Origin: Aphanomyces cochlioides
Lineage: Eukaryota > Oomycota > Saprolegniomycetes > Saprolegniales > Verrucalvaceae
Reading direction: 5' to 3'
Length of the DNA: 64,000 nucleotides
Assembly: GCA_019828595.1 (NCBI GenBank)
Contig: JAHQRK010000001.1
Coordinates: 4,092,001-4,156,000, forward strand
The translations under genes were made by a program, and so were the position numbers. This document shows, in pieces, positions 53,872 through 63,966 of this stretch. The notes under the pieces were generated by a model, which made no database searches, was not told where the DNA came from, and saw nothing but the letters and a program-made list of their open reading frames with translations. Numbering within the stretch: the first letter of the stretch is position 1; the number at the start of each line of letters is the position of its first letter.

Positions 53872-54230
53872 ATGGCTTATAGAGTGAATTGAAAAATGGT
53901 CTCAACCACGAGTTGGTTCGCACCGCCCGTCTTTGTCTATCCAGTCTCTTCAGAGTGATAATTCGAATAGACTCGTCTTTGCCGATGGCATCTTTGAATT
54001 CACTTATTGTTATGAAGTACAGTCAAAATGATCATTGCTGTCCAACTCTGGTCGACATTCTTTTCAGCATTTGGTCATCGAATCGAATCGAGTGCCAGTG
54101 AAGAGGTGAGGCTGGACTATTCGAGTCTGACGTGGAGTACGACGTCAAGAGATGAAGGAGGTGGAGAGTTTCAAAGTACTGTAATTGAAAATGAGCCGCT
54201 TTCAGAAGCGTCGTCAGTGCTTTGCGATAA
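52690..54230 (-). repeat. Arm 2 of the inverted CBM1 duplication
   Basis: Inverted counterpart of 31911-33545, ~19 kb away. It includes upstream sequence to about 54230 (TTTGCGATAA). Confidence 0.8.
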
Positions 54231-54260
54231 ACAAGGTTGATGCTCCTCTCAGATTTTCCA

Positions 54261-54750
54261 TTAAACGTAATTCGTCGAGAGATATTTATATTGTGTCTAG
54301 AGAAAAACTGGAATCTTGCAAAGAAAATATCGACTCAGCCATTTTGACGCAAAAATGACGCAATACAAACTTCAAATGAAATGACATTGAATGCTTCGAA
54401 CATGTTTTTCAAACATTTAAAACGTTTGAAATTATATTATTTAATGTTCATGATCGAGAAAATGCTTGCGTAAACCTTAAATAGTGTATGCGTCAATTAA
54501 TTGAAACATTTTCGAAACATCTCAAAACTCCAGTTACGACAATATTACGTAGTACAAATTTTAAGTATGTAAAATGTGAATCGCTGAGAGAACTCTCAGT
54601 GTTTTCGTACATCAGCCATTAAATTGATCCGAAATATATGATAATTTGTATTGCCGAACCAAATGAGATATCTTTTCGAATTTGCTGAGGATGGTCTCAG
54701 CGAGTGGGAGGGCCAATAGAGTCACTAAAAATACAAAAAACATGTCTAAA
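54261..54750. repeat. Left ~220-bp inverted repeat with TTAA border, interrupted
   Basis: TTAA at 54261-54264, then ACGTAATTCGTCGAGAGATA. After a ~270-bp interruption it continues from about 54555 with AAGTATGTAAAATGTGAATC, GCTGAGAGAACTCTCAGTG and CATCAGCCATTAAATTGATC, to CACTAAAAATAC (54738). The same blocks occur inverted at 59575-59795. Confidence 0.75.
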
Positions 54751-56200
54751 AGAAGTCCATAAACATAAAGATCAAATCATTGAGAGGATCGCCTACTCTA
54801 TGGTGCGTACGGAGAAGGCATTGGAGACAATGAAGCATTCACCACATCAGTAGTAAGGCGTGTTTACATTACTAGATAGGCTTTATATTGACTAGCTTCA
54901 ATCTTGTGGACTTGACATCAAAATTTCACCTCGCTATCCTCCATCATGCAGTTGGAAAAAGACAAATATTATAGACAATAACTACCGTTGAAGCTATTGC
55001 ACTTGTGTTTTCTGTTCAAATGATAACAGGTATGGTGGTGGAACGATTGTCTCAAAGCATGCCTTGTTTTCAGAGCAGAGCAATAGAAGGTTCGTACATA
55101 GACAAGGCATGCTTTGCAATCGCTCCACGACTGTCTCGAAGTGTGTCTTGTGCACGAGATTTCAAATCAGCATGATCATTCTTGTGAATGCCATTTTCAG
55201 AAGGAGTTGTAAATTAGTGAGTCATTAAACCTTAACTACGCAGTATGTGTCATCTAGCCAAAGCAAACATTCATCTCTGTCGTTGTCATCACTTGGAAGT
55301 CTAACTACATAATGATATTAAACGCCGTGCGTATTGCATGAGTGCTGCGAACTCTTTTGCAATTTCCAGCTGGAGGTGGCTAGCTGAACACTCTGAAAAT
55401 CACCAAGTTAATCACATTTGTCCAATCAAACCTACTCAATAAAGTAATTGGCCAAAACTTAGAAGCCGAGATTCCTCTCAGCAAATTCCGATAACAAGTC
55501 AATGAATGCTTCATCGTGGTGAATCAATTTGTACCCTTGCAGTCAACTCGTTAAAACTCTGCTGTTGACGGATGATATGATCTTCGACACCGGGAGGTTT
55601 GGACTGTCGACAGGACTGAGTGCAGTAAAATTGACGGCGGGTCTGGTGTCGTGGAGGGACAACAGTATCACATCTTCATCCAAAACCAATTTCTATGCGA
55701 AATACTATGTAGACTACGTAGTACCAGTAAAGCGTATTAACATGTAATATATCCTCTATTTTGAAGTACGACTTCAATTACACTTGGAAATGCGTGCTTA
55801 TGTCCTTATATACAGACAAACCCCTCAAACGAAAAATATTATCTTTCAAAGGAATCCAATTATGAAGGAAAAATATCAACAATATATATTATACCAACGT
55901 ACATCGGAGCAACAGGATACATAACGCCACTTTCGTAGAAAAATGTTGGTTTTGTATGGAAAAAAGTAGAAGGAACTCTTCTACAATTTCCCCAAAATTT
56001 TCTGTTCGGACAACACACTCAATACATTAATCAAGTTAAAAATCATTGGCTTGAAATCGACGGAATTCGTAGAAGGGAAAATCCTACCGCTGGCTTTCCG
56101 CTCTCATTGGTGAAAAAACCTTGAACTTCACCATCAGACTGCTCGGGACAACAAGGAGCCAGCCGAGCATGAAGATGCCGGCATCACTGACAATCGTGAA
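54751..56200. other. Spacer; one imperfect hairpin, no gene supported
   Basis: At about 55039-55127 GGAACGATTGTCTCAAAGCA-TGCCTTGT is followed by ACAAGGCATGCTTTGCAATC-GCTCC, an inverted repeat with a ~40-nt loop. A 72-codon frame at 55529-55747 is not recognised. Confidence 0.5.
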
Positions 56201-58080
56201 ATGTTCTCGATTCAGCTTGCTCGCTTGAATCGGGTCGGGGCGAGATCAAGGGAGGGATACAAAAGCGGGATCAACGTCATTGTGAAGTGGGTTAAATCAA
56301 CAGGTCTAGCTACCGAACAACCATCTCGACACTCACTACGATATTGGAAAGTTACATCTTCTTGAGAACGACACACTTGACCTCACGCATTCAATACTCC
56401 CATTTTCTTGAGTTAATCGAGTACACAGTTCGAAACACTAAGGTTGCTGTTGGAACTATCTCAGGTTACCGCAGTGCACTCAAACATCTTTACCGAACGA
56501 AGTCGATATCTATTCCAAACGAATACATTGACGATATGAAAGAAGTTTTTCAAGGTAGTGTGCATTTATATCTGAAGCATAGTTAAGTTTGAGTTGGTAT
56601 TAAGCGTTTTTTAGCAACAAAAAGCAACTGGGTTCTATCAAGGAGACGGGAAAACGTCCCCTTACCTTTTCTCTTTTCGAGGTGGCATGCAAATGATCAC
56701 AGAGTTTCAATGATGGTGGGTTTACTCATTTACTTCTAACCTTGGCTGGAACTTAAAGTGCCGATCTCGTAATGTAGAGACCATACAGCTGATTCACATG
56801 TCTTATGAAGACGACAGCATTGATATTGTTTTTCATAAAACCAAGACTGACCAGGAAGGGGTGCGACCAAAGGAGCCTCGTCATTGTTTTGGCAATCCAT
56901 TAAAACCGTCCGTCTGTGTGTTTGTCGTTTTTGGTGTCTATTTGGCGAGTTTTCCTCAAGTGGGTGACGGTCCCCTATTTCCAGGATCCAAGCAAAAGGA
57001 CAGATTTTGCAAAGCACTTTTGAAATCGTTGACTGGTGATGTTGAAATGAGCTCGAGAAAGATATATGGAACGCACTCTATTCATAAAGGAGCTGCTACA
57101 TTTGCATGTACCGGAAGTACAGCAGGTCCGACTATAGTAAGTGTATGTTTGCGGTGCGGCTGGGCACTTGGTGATGTCATAGAACGATACATCCGATATG
57201 AATCTGCTGGTGACCAGTTTCTTGGTCGTGTCGTTGCCGGGCTCCCACTCAACAAGCTCGATTTTTGCGTCCTCCCCCCTCACTTCCCTCACTCTGCGTT
57301 CTCTGGTCGACATGGCAATTACTCGAGTGTTTCCTGGTGTGCCCAGCTAAGAACCACGGTGTTGTATGGATTTACGTCAAATGAAATGTCTGCTACGGGC
57401 ATACCACCCCATGTGGAGATTTACAATCAATTGGATCGAAATCACGCTATTCCTGAGGTTATTGCATGCCGCATCGAAAATATTATTGAAGACAAGGGTG
57501 TTGCTGCTGGTAATATTACAAAGGAGTTACTACAATCTACAATCACTATGGCCGTCGAAAGTGTCGTCAACACTTCTCGCTCTGAAACTACTCCTGCGGC
57601 TCTCCCAACGAATCATCACCATGAACTTTTCCATTGGGTGGGCGGTGGCACAAACTGCCTTCGACTTTGAGCTTCCATGTTTGGACGTACAAGCGGCGTG
57701 GAGTCTGTGGTTGATGGGTAATAATGCGAAAGGATATCCACCGTACCGTCAAATTGACCGCCGTGACCTCTCGACGAAGCAATCCAGGCTTTATACAGAC
57801 TGGAAATTTCTCTCGAAATCAACAACAGTCAGGTAAGTCAATCAAGAGCATCAAATCACCAGAAGAAGTCGCTTCGTCGTTTGAGGCGTCGGTGTCTTGC
57901 TTGGACTCCATGAAAACCGCCACAGCCACGAATCGACAGCGGCGCTTCTCACAACTCACAGTTCTCACGGTTGTGAAGCTCTTGAGACAAAGTAAGGGGC
58001 CTTCCTTCATGCGACCATTTGCCAAATGCAAGCGCACCAAGTCGAATGCAAATCCAGAAATGGAAGCACAGCGTAAATGA
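56201..58080 (+). pseudogene. Broken Crypton tyrosine recombinase (copy 2)
   Basis: Starts near ATG 56201 (MFSIQLARLNRVGARSREGY). Core-binding part with VGTISGYRSALKHLYRTKSI. From 56798 a 290-codon frame: IDIVFHKTKTDQEG, GNPLKPSVCVFVVFGVYLAS, DGPLFPGSKQKDRF, then THSIHKGAATF and RYESAGDQFLGR. In the HxxR box the Arg found in copy 1 (HSIRK) is His here, so a catalytic residue is lost. The C-terminal part (ATGIPPHVEIYNQ, VAAGNITKELLQS) parallels copy 1 and changes frame near 57640 to TAFDFELPCLDVQAAWSLWL, then again near 57830. Overall dead. Confidence 0.75.
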
Positions 58081-58372
58081 ATAGATTTTTGTCCAATCAA
58101 ATTAGAATCTGTCAAGTAGGCAGTTCTCTTCTACGAATTCCGGACACAACACAGCTTATCTGAATCATAGCTGACATAACATATCCATCGCGTCTAAACA
58201 CTGACGATCAGCCTCAGATGAATTTGCAATCACGCTTGAGGCCATTTCATTCCAAATTTTCTTCGATATCTCCATCGCTAGGAGAATATTCAACTTGTAG
58301 CACAACGAGACATCACATCCAGCATCAAACCTGTCCAAGGTTTGTTACATTTAGGCATTCTTGTACGAGTTT
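58081..58372. other. Spacer between Crypton 2 and the Tigger remnant
   Basis: No gene or repeat supported. Confidence 0.4.
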
Positions 58373-59265
58373 TTAAAAGAGGCCATTATGCCTGCATCCA
58401 TAGGTTACAGGACGGATGTAGTGTTTGTTGGAAGAAAAATCACAGTCGTAATGGAAAGGCTCAGAGTCCCGGTGTGATGAGCTATTATCGAGCAAAAGGA
58501 GTACATGACGTCCTTCACTGTCGAAACGTTTGAGGTTTTCGATCGAGTTTTGAAAGACTCGGGACGTCATCCACCCCCTCTTCGAGCTGAAATACAGCAA
58601 GCTGAAACGCTCAAAGTCCCCAGCAGTCTTGACACAGCATGGCATTGCATAGCGGCCGATGAAGACAGGCTCCAATTTTTCAGTTCCAAGGGCATTTGCC
58701 CCCAATCCGACCGTAATTCGGTCTTTGCACGGCTTGAGCTCAGCAATTTTGATTATTGAAATAGACTTCTTCGGTAACTGTAATAAGGAGCCGTTTCATC
58801 AAAGTTGAAGGTGTTTTCCAACGAAAACTCCCTGGTCACTTTTCGGAGCCAAAGTCGGCCAGCTTCTATCGCGTCGGGATTCACCGAAAAGGCCTCGCCC
58901 GATCGTGCTCGGAGTCGGAGATTGTGGCGCACTTGGAAGCTGTATAGCCAACCATTTGATAACTTCAAGGACACACCCATGTCGCGACAAAACCGTGCTG
59001 CTTGGATGCTTAGAATTCGTTGGTGGATGAAGAACCCTTTTGTCTCCCCAAAATTAATCCATTTGATTAGATTTACCTCTAACTGTAAGTGTTTGACCGT
59101 CAGCGTTCTATTTGCTGCGTCGTTGGTTTCGATTTCGTTTGAAGTTGATTGTCTTGAGCTTTGTAGAATCGTACTTGAGTTGTTGGCCTTGATTTGATGA
59201 ATCTGGAGGCACTTTCCATTTGAAAACGTCAAGCGCGGCATTTGCAATTTCAAAGAGTGATTCAA
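58373..59265 (-). pseudogene. Broken Tigger/pogo transposase (CENP-B family)
   Basis: From 59265: a Ser/Asn-rich start, then FIHQRILSIQAARFCRDMGV, LSNGWLYSFQVRHNLRLR (CENP-B-type DNA-binding domain) and ENTFNFDETAPYYSYR (Asp 1). The next frame (58705-58373) has LGTEKLEPVFIGRYAMPCCV, YFSSKRGWMTSRVFQ and HVLLLLDNSSSHRD (Asp 2). The third Asp region is degraded and the chain ends near 58373. It is distinct from pogo 1/2, closer to jerky/Tigger types. Confidence 0.75.
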
Positions 59266-59574
59266 AATTTGAAATTGACTACGAAAGTGTATGACTATTA
59301 TTACTGGTGCAGCATTATAATATTATACAGGTTATTTATTTATTGTGTGTCTGATATTGAGAGGTTTGTTTGTATTTGCAAACAGTATTAGAGCGCGTCT
59401 GGCAACCTCAACTTTGTGAAATTCCATATCTCTCGAAATAATATTGCAACATTCAAGTAAACCTGCTCTTCAAAATCTCTCTATTGTCTCTAATGCCTAC
59501 TCCGTATGCATAACAGAGCATGCGATCCTATCAATGCTATGATTTCTACGTTTATGCACTTATTTTCGGCATGA
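59266..59574. other. Spacer before the right inverted repeat
   Basis: AT-rich, no gene supported. Confidence 0.4.
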
Positions 59575-59795
59575 TTGGGTACATTTTTTCTATTTTTAGT
59601 GACTGTATTGGCTCACCCTATCATCGAGGACATCCTCAGCAAATTCGACGAGATATCTCCTATAGTTAGGCAATACAAAATATAATATATATCGGATCAA
59701 TTTAATGGCTGATGCACGAAAATACTGAGAGTTCTCTCAGCGATTCACATTTCGCATACTTAAGATTCGTATATCTCTCGACGAATTACGATTAA
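59575..59795. repeat. Right ~220-bp inverted repeat with TTAA border
   Basis: Reverse complement of the left repeat, without the interruption, ending CGACGAATTACGA-TTAA at 59795. TTAA on both sides could be a piggyBac-type target, or simply conserved terminal sequence. The copia gag fragment starts directly outside it. Confidence 0.75.
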
Positions 59796-60279
59796 TGTGT
59801 TCATCAGCAAACTTAACGCCGGAGATATGAGCGTCATCAATTGCTACCTTAAAGCGGTCGCAATATGCGCGAGGTGTTTCGTTAGGCTTCATGCGCATGT
59901 GTGTAACTTCATCAATAACGCGACCATGGCCAACGAAGGACTAGTTGCCATAACGTTCGCGTAAAAGTTTCATCATGTCAGCTGCAGTGGTACAGTTATT
60001 TACCATGCGGACATGTAGGTCATCGAGAGCAGCGAAAATTATCGTTCGCGCTAATCGATTCTTGGAGGTATAATTTTCAGCAGTTGGAGGTAATATGCTA
60101 TTGATGACAACATCAACCACTTTCAATTCTATCAATTCCATAAACGCCATCAAGCGCGTTTCCCAATGGAGGAAATTCTCTCCAGAAAAAGTTGTGACGT
60201 AATCTTTAACTCCCATATTTAAAGTAGGATTAAAGAAAAAATGTCGGAAAAAAATTCGAGTTAAATGTAAACTCGACAC
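59796..60279 (-). pseudogene. Ty1/copia gag fragment (UBN2-like)
   Basis: From Met 60279 (MSSLHLTRIF; or Met 60216, MGVKDYVTTFSGENFLHWET): RLMAFMELIELKVVDVVINS, NRLARTIIFAALDDLHVRMV and TAADMMKLLRERYGN match copia gag. A TAG at about 59941 is followed in frame by MRMKPNETPRAYCDRFKVAI. The fragment is cut at the TTAA border (59795). Different from the copia at 6-9 kb. Confidence 0.65.
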
Positions 60280-60960
60280 TTGATTAAAGGCCGACGCGAC
60301 GGACTTCCTTGTAAAAAATCTTTCTTGAGCTGTTGAATTGATTGGTCAATTTTCCAACTGATTTGCTTGAGTGGGACTCGCGTGTACGTCACGAAGGGTC
60401 GATTCTTGTTCCCGGGGAATTCTTGGGGAATTGCGGCTTTCGAGGAGTTTGGTGATGCGGCTTGCTGGTTCGAGAGCGTCGACTAAGTCCTTGTGAATTT
60501 TGTCGATAGTTGACTTGGGATCGATGTGACGAAACTGGGCTTGGAGGGTCGCAGATTTCTTTACCTTTACTTGGTTCTTCTTGCGAATGCGGTTGCAGTT
60601 GGTCTTCGACCGACTGCAACCGCATCGTGGATACAGGGGTCTTCATAAAACGGCAAACTCAACTAGTAGTTGAGCCAATCAGCCGTCAGCTAACAGCCCT
60701 TTCCACAGTGTACTCACTCGAGTTTTCACAAAAGGAGATTAGGCAGGGATCTGTAGTGCTGCTAACTGTGATTTGTCTTCTGCGCACGCTACGACGACTT
60801 TTCGGTAGGCTGGTCGGCGGTATGTGGTAGTTGAGCGGAGGCAGAGGCGGGGCAGCAGGACGAGAGATCGAGCGTCGGTGGCTTGGTCGAACGTCGGCGT
60901 CGGCGGCGGTAGCGGAAGAGGGCTCGTAACCTCTTAGAAGTAGAAAGGAAAGTGAATTAT
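60280..60960. other. Possible copia 5' region; no gene supported
   Basis: Upstream of the gag fragment (minus strand). A minus-strand frame 60646-60389 of low-complexity Ser/Pro/Gln type and a plus/minus pair near 60510-60990 are not recognised. A strong hairpin lies at 60587-60625. Confidence 0.35.
60587..60625. repeat. 39-nt hairpin, 18-bp stem with one mismatch
   Basis: ATGCGGTTGCAGTTGGTC, then TTC, then GACCGACTGCAACCGCAT: an almost perfect inverted repeat with a 3-nt loop. Confidence 0.85.
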
Positions 60961-60966
60961 AGTGTA

Positions 60967-61625
60967 CAGAACTCCCCCGGAATAACGAACCCACTTAAAC
61001 TTAATATACTTTATAAAATTATAATATATTGCATGGACACACATATAAATTTTAGAAGTTCTTTTCACGATTTTGATTTCAATTTGCGACAACATGCCTC
61101 TCGATTACGACTCACAATTGAGGAGAAACAACTCCTGACATTGTGGACAAATTTGAGCTACTCCTTGATACGGCAGACGAAGCCGACAAGGAAAATTTTG
61201 CCTCACTTGTGAAAAACTGCACGATGTCAGTTTGTTGCAAGCGTTAGAGTGGACCATTGAGGCATGGCAATGTGTTAGTCAAGACACAATAGCTAATTGT
61301 TGCCGGCATATAGGCATATTAGACGAAGAAGTTTATGAGTTGGTAGACGGTATTCGTAAGCTCTAAGAGAAGTGTGTGGTCTGTGTTGTGCGTTCTGTCT
61401 TCTGGAGGTTGTTTCCCCTCCAGAATCCGAATAATATTCGGATTCGGCAAGTTTTTCATGCAAACATAGATATTCTGACCAATCAGATGCAAGTATCATG
61501 GATATTCTGACCAATCAGATGCAAGTGTCACCCATCTAAAAACCCACTTAATCTTATACTTGTGCATGACAAATACCTCTTAAAACTGATAGTTTTTGGA
61601 GGTTCGTTATTCCGGGGGAGTACTG
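60967..61625. mobile_element. Second pogo/Tigger-derived deletion element, TA duplications
   Basis: CAGAACTCCCCCGGAATAAC at 60967 is mirrored at 61625 (reverse complement CAGTACTCCCCCGGAATAAC), with the match continuing through GAACC. TA at 60965-60966 and 61626-61627. The 659-bp element keeps only ends of a transposase. Confidence 0.85.
61096..61366 (+). pseudogene. Tigger transposase N- and C-terminal remnants fused by deletion
   Basis: The end of the segment reads LLQALEWTIEAWQCVSQDTI-ANCCRHIGIL, the conserved C-terminal block of Tigger/pogo transposases (aromatic-x-V-x-x-x-TI-x-N-C), and stops near 61366. The catalytic core is missing. Confidence 0.6.
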
Positions 61626-61647
61626 TAGTTAATCATGTAAAGAGTCT

Positions 61648-62267
61648 CTAATACAGGTTCATGCATATCCATATCATGATGTAAAGGTTGTTGCGACTCT
61701 CTAGATGCAACCTTTGTGAGGAGCCTCTAGAAAGTGAAATTAGAGTCTCAATAATAAATTTTTTACCATCCAATTGAGGGGTCCGTTCAGATGGTTGAAT
61801 GATGAAATCGGCGACTTCTCTCATACTGGGAACTTCAAGGACATTGTGCCAGGTTTCTTTATACACATTTTCGGTGACGTCGTTGACCACAGTTCGGTTT
61901 CCCGGTTGGTAGTGTCCCATGTAAAGGTGACTGTCTTCCCAAACAAAGGTTTTTCGGTAGCACCTATATTGTACGTGTGCAATGTCTCATAGTGCGCGTA
62001 GCGGTGGAGCTTTAAGTATTTCGAAAAGAGTACGTTGCCTTCTGTCGTCAAGGGTGGAGTTTGCTGACCGTGGTGGTAGCACCAAATATCATATTCATCG
62101 TCATTTGTGTTTTGTGACCAAAACCGAACTACGGAATGGTATCCAACAACCGTCCAATATCGGTATATGTTCTGCCAAAATTCCAAATATTGTAATATTT
62201 TTTGGTCCCCGGACGCACTCTTATTCATTCGATTCCAAATTGGACTGTCATTGGTTATATCTGACAA
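61648..62267 (-). pseudogene. Unidentified protein remnant, aromatic-rich
   Basis: An open frame from 62267 to 61821 (MSDITNDSPIWNRMNKS...) is rich in Trp/Tyr/His with alternating strand-like segments (YWTVVGYHSVVRFW, DIWCYHHGQQ, KTVTFTWDTTNRETEL). It continues after a frame change near 61830 to 61648. The composition and strand pattern vaguely recall jelly-roll capsid proteins of small circular ssDNA viruses, which are known as old insertions in eukaryotic genomes. This is only an impression; no replication gene is nearby. Confidence 0.25.
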
Positions 62268-62552
62268 GCCTTAGTATCATCGCAGAGTGAACTCAAAAAT
62301 ACTTTCGAAATAATATTAGTATTCACCACTGCCAAACAGGATTGTTGCGGGGAGAAGCATGACACAGAATCTAAAAATGCAGGACGACCTAATCCTCAAA
62401 ACACTTCCTGGGTGGCTGCATGCCATGCCTGATTTAAAAAGATATCCAGTTGAAAACTTCGTCAGGGACCAACTACATTTCAAGTACACACTAAATACTA
62501 CGAAGTTGGAGTGACAGTTCACAAGGAGTTTATCGACTTCCCGTCGACATTA

Positions 62553-62727
62553 GGGAGATTTCGAAACTCGCACTTTCCTGTTCCCATTCATTATATTTTT
62601 ATGGGAATGGAATGTCTCCCGTATAATCGACCAATTCTATGGACAACTTAAAATGTTTAAGAGTCTTCCCATATAAAAATCATTTTAAGAGGTATTTATG
62701 GGGGAAATGACCTTCGAAATCTCCCTA
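62553..62727. mobile_element. Small Harbinger-type MITE (TTA duplications)
   Basis: GGGAGATTTCGAA at 62553 and TTCGAAATCTCCCTA ending at 62727 are inverted, with TTA at 62550-62552 and 62728-62730. The left interior (TTCCCATTCATTATATTT) parallels the subterminal part of Harbinger 2 (TCCCATTCATTTCCCA), suggesting that element mobilised it. Confidence 0.75.
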
Positions 62728-62933
62728 TTAGCTGGTCTTACTGCTGGACTAAACTACAGAACCTCTCGAATATCTACCAGTACTGAATTATGCAATAAAG
62801 TTACGATAAAACTACTACTTTGTACTCTCGAACCTGCTGAAACGAGCTTCACTTCACATACTGTAACGGTTTTAACTTTTGTCCTTGAAGTGAAGGGTAT
62901 TCACTTCCTGATACATAACTCCTGCTCCCTCTG

Positions 62934-62964
62934 GGTGTCATTCTACGGCCAATGGAATGACACC
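62934..62964. repeat. Short hairpin inside a dispersed repeat
   Basis: GGTGTCATTC...GGAATGACACC. A related sequence is at about 52277-52322. Confidence 0.6.
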
Positions 62965-63304
62965 CACAGGGATTTACCTAGGGAAAGCAACAAATTCTAT
63001 CCACCTAACAACACAAAATTCTACGAATTCTGGATCACAGCGCCTGTGTATGGCAATTCCGGACAAAGGGCAAAATGGAAACTGTGTTAACGAGTGATTA
63101 AGCTATGCTCTATGCAACTCGTCCTCGATATGTAGAGGCATGCAACAATGGTATAGAGGTAAATTCGGCAGAGGTCGGAGGACGCTAAGCTATGCATCCA
63201 CCACACTGTGCAACTCGATCGGCAAAGTTTGTTGTCGTACTTGTCTATTGTGAACTTGAGATCGAGTTAATGAGGCGTCAAAATGGATTGACTTGTTCAG
63301 TCAG

Positions 63305-63440
63305 GACCTAATTGGCTGTACCATTCCGTGGATTGCTGCGTGTAGCGAATGGTGCAGCCATAGCATCCCCGATCACTATTAGTTTACTCCGACCCGTTCC
63401 GACGTCTATGTTGACGACTATCTTCATGTTGACGTTGCGC
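63305..63440 (+). pseudogene. Remnant of a CBM1 gene 3' end and 3' flank
   Basis: GAATGGTGCAGCCATAGCAT, then CCGATCACTATTAGTT, TCCGACGT and GACTATCTTCATGT match, inverted, the end of CBM1 copy 2 (52720-52600), including its WYSQC-coding part and about 80 bp beyond the stop. It is a fourth, largely deleted family member. Confidence 0.7.
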
Positions 63441-63575
63441 TTCAGTGATAACTTCTTTCCCCGGATCAACTCGAAACAACTCGGATCAACCTAATTATTA
63501 GCCAATCAATATATTTTTTCGTATTAGTCATATTAGCCAATTAAAATTGAGGTAAAAACGAAGTCACAAACGAAA
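63441..63575. other. Spacer
   Basis: AT-rich with ATTAGCCAATCAATATA and ATTAGCCAATTAAAAT, CCAAT-like boxes that could be promoter elements for the gene-like segment at 63576. Confidence 0.3.
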
Positions 63576-63966
63576 ATGCCACCTCGTGCGTACGGCACCA
63601 TCCCGAAGGTCTTCTGTTCGAAGGGATGCGGCAAGGAGGTGTTAATTAAAGAAAAACGTTGCATGAGCAACGTTGTAATGGACAAACACGACTGGCAAAA
63701 TCAAGGAAAAAAAGAAACAGTGATGCCTAGCAACGCAATACGCTCACTGTTACGGCAAGGCGCCGCGAACAGCGATTGAACAAGATGTTTCGACGACTTG
63801 TTGGTAAGTTTATGTAACTGAAAATTCATTATGAATGATAGATGCTCGTGAAAAGCTAAAAGAGGTTACGGAGGCCCCTGTTCCTCCACCTAAGGTGGAG
63901 GAACAGGGGCCTTCCTCGTCAGCCTACTTGGCGATTCGCGACGAGCAGAGACTGTCCTCTGTATGA
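63576..63966 (+). other. Gene-like segment with a possible 38-nt intron, function unknown
   Basis: From ATG 63576: MPPRAYGTIPKVFCSKGCGK, a small Cys cluster (CSKGC...C), then a TGA at 63777. In the next frame RRREQRLNKMFRRLV runs to GTAAGT at 63804. A 38-nt interval ends in TAG at 63841; after it DAREKLKEVTEAPVPPPK, VEEQGPSSSAYLAIRDEQ and a stop at about 63964. The junction is plausible, but exon 1 needs a frame change near 63720, so this may be a remnant. Confidence 0.3.
63872..63912. repeat. Perfect 19-bp stem hairpin, 3-nt loop
   Basis: AGGCCCCTGTTCCTCCACC, TAA, GGTGGAGGAACAGGGGCCT. It lies in the second exon-like part, where it would encode the APVPPPKVEEQGP stretch. Confidence 0.9.

Noticed and set aside
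54261..59795. Firm piggyBac assignment
   Set aside because: TTAA borders are suggestive, but no piggyBac transposase is present and the ends do not start with the usual CCC.
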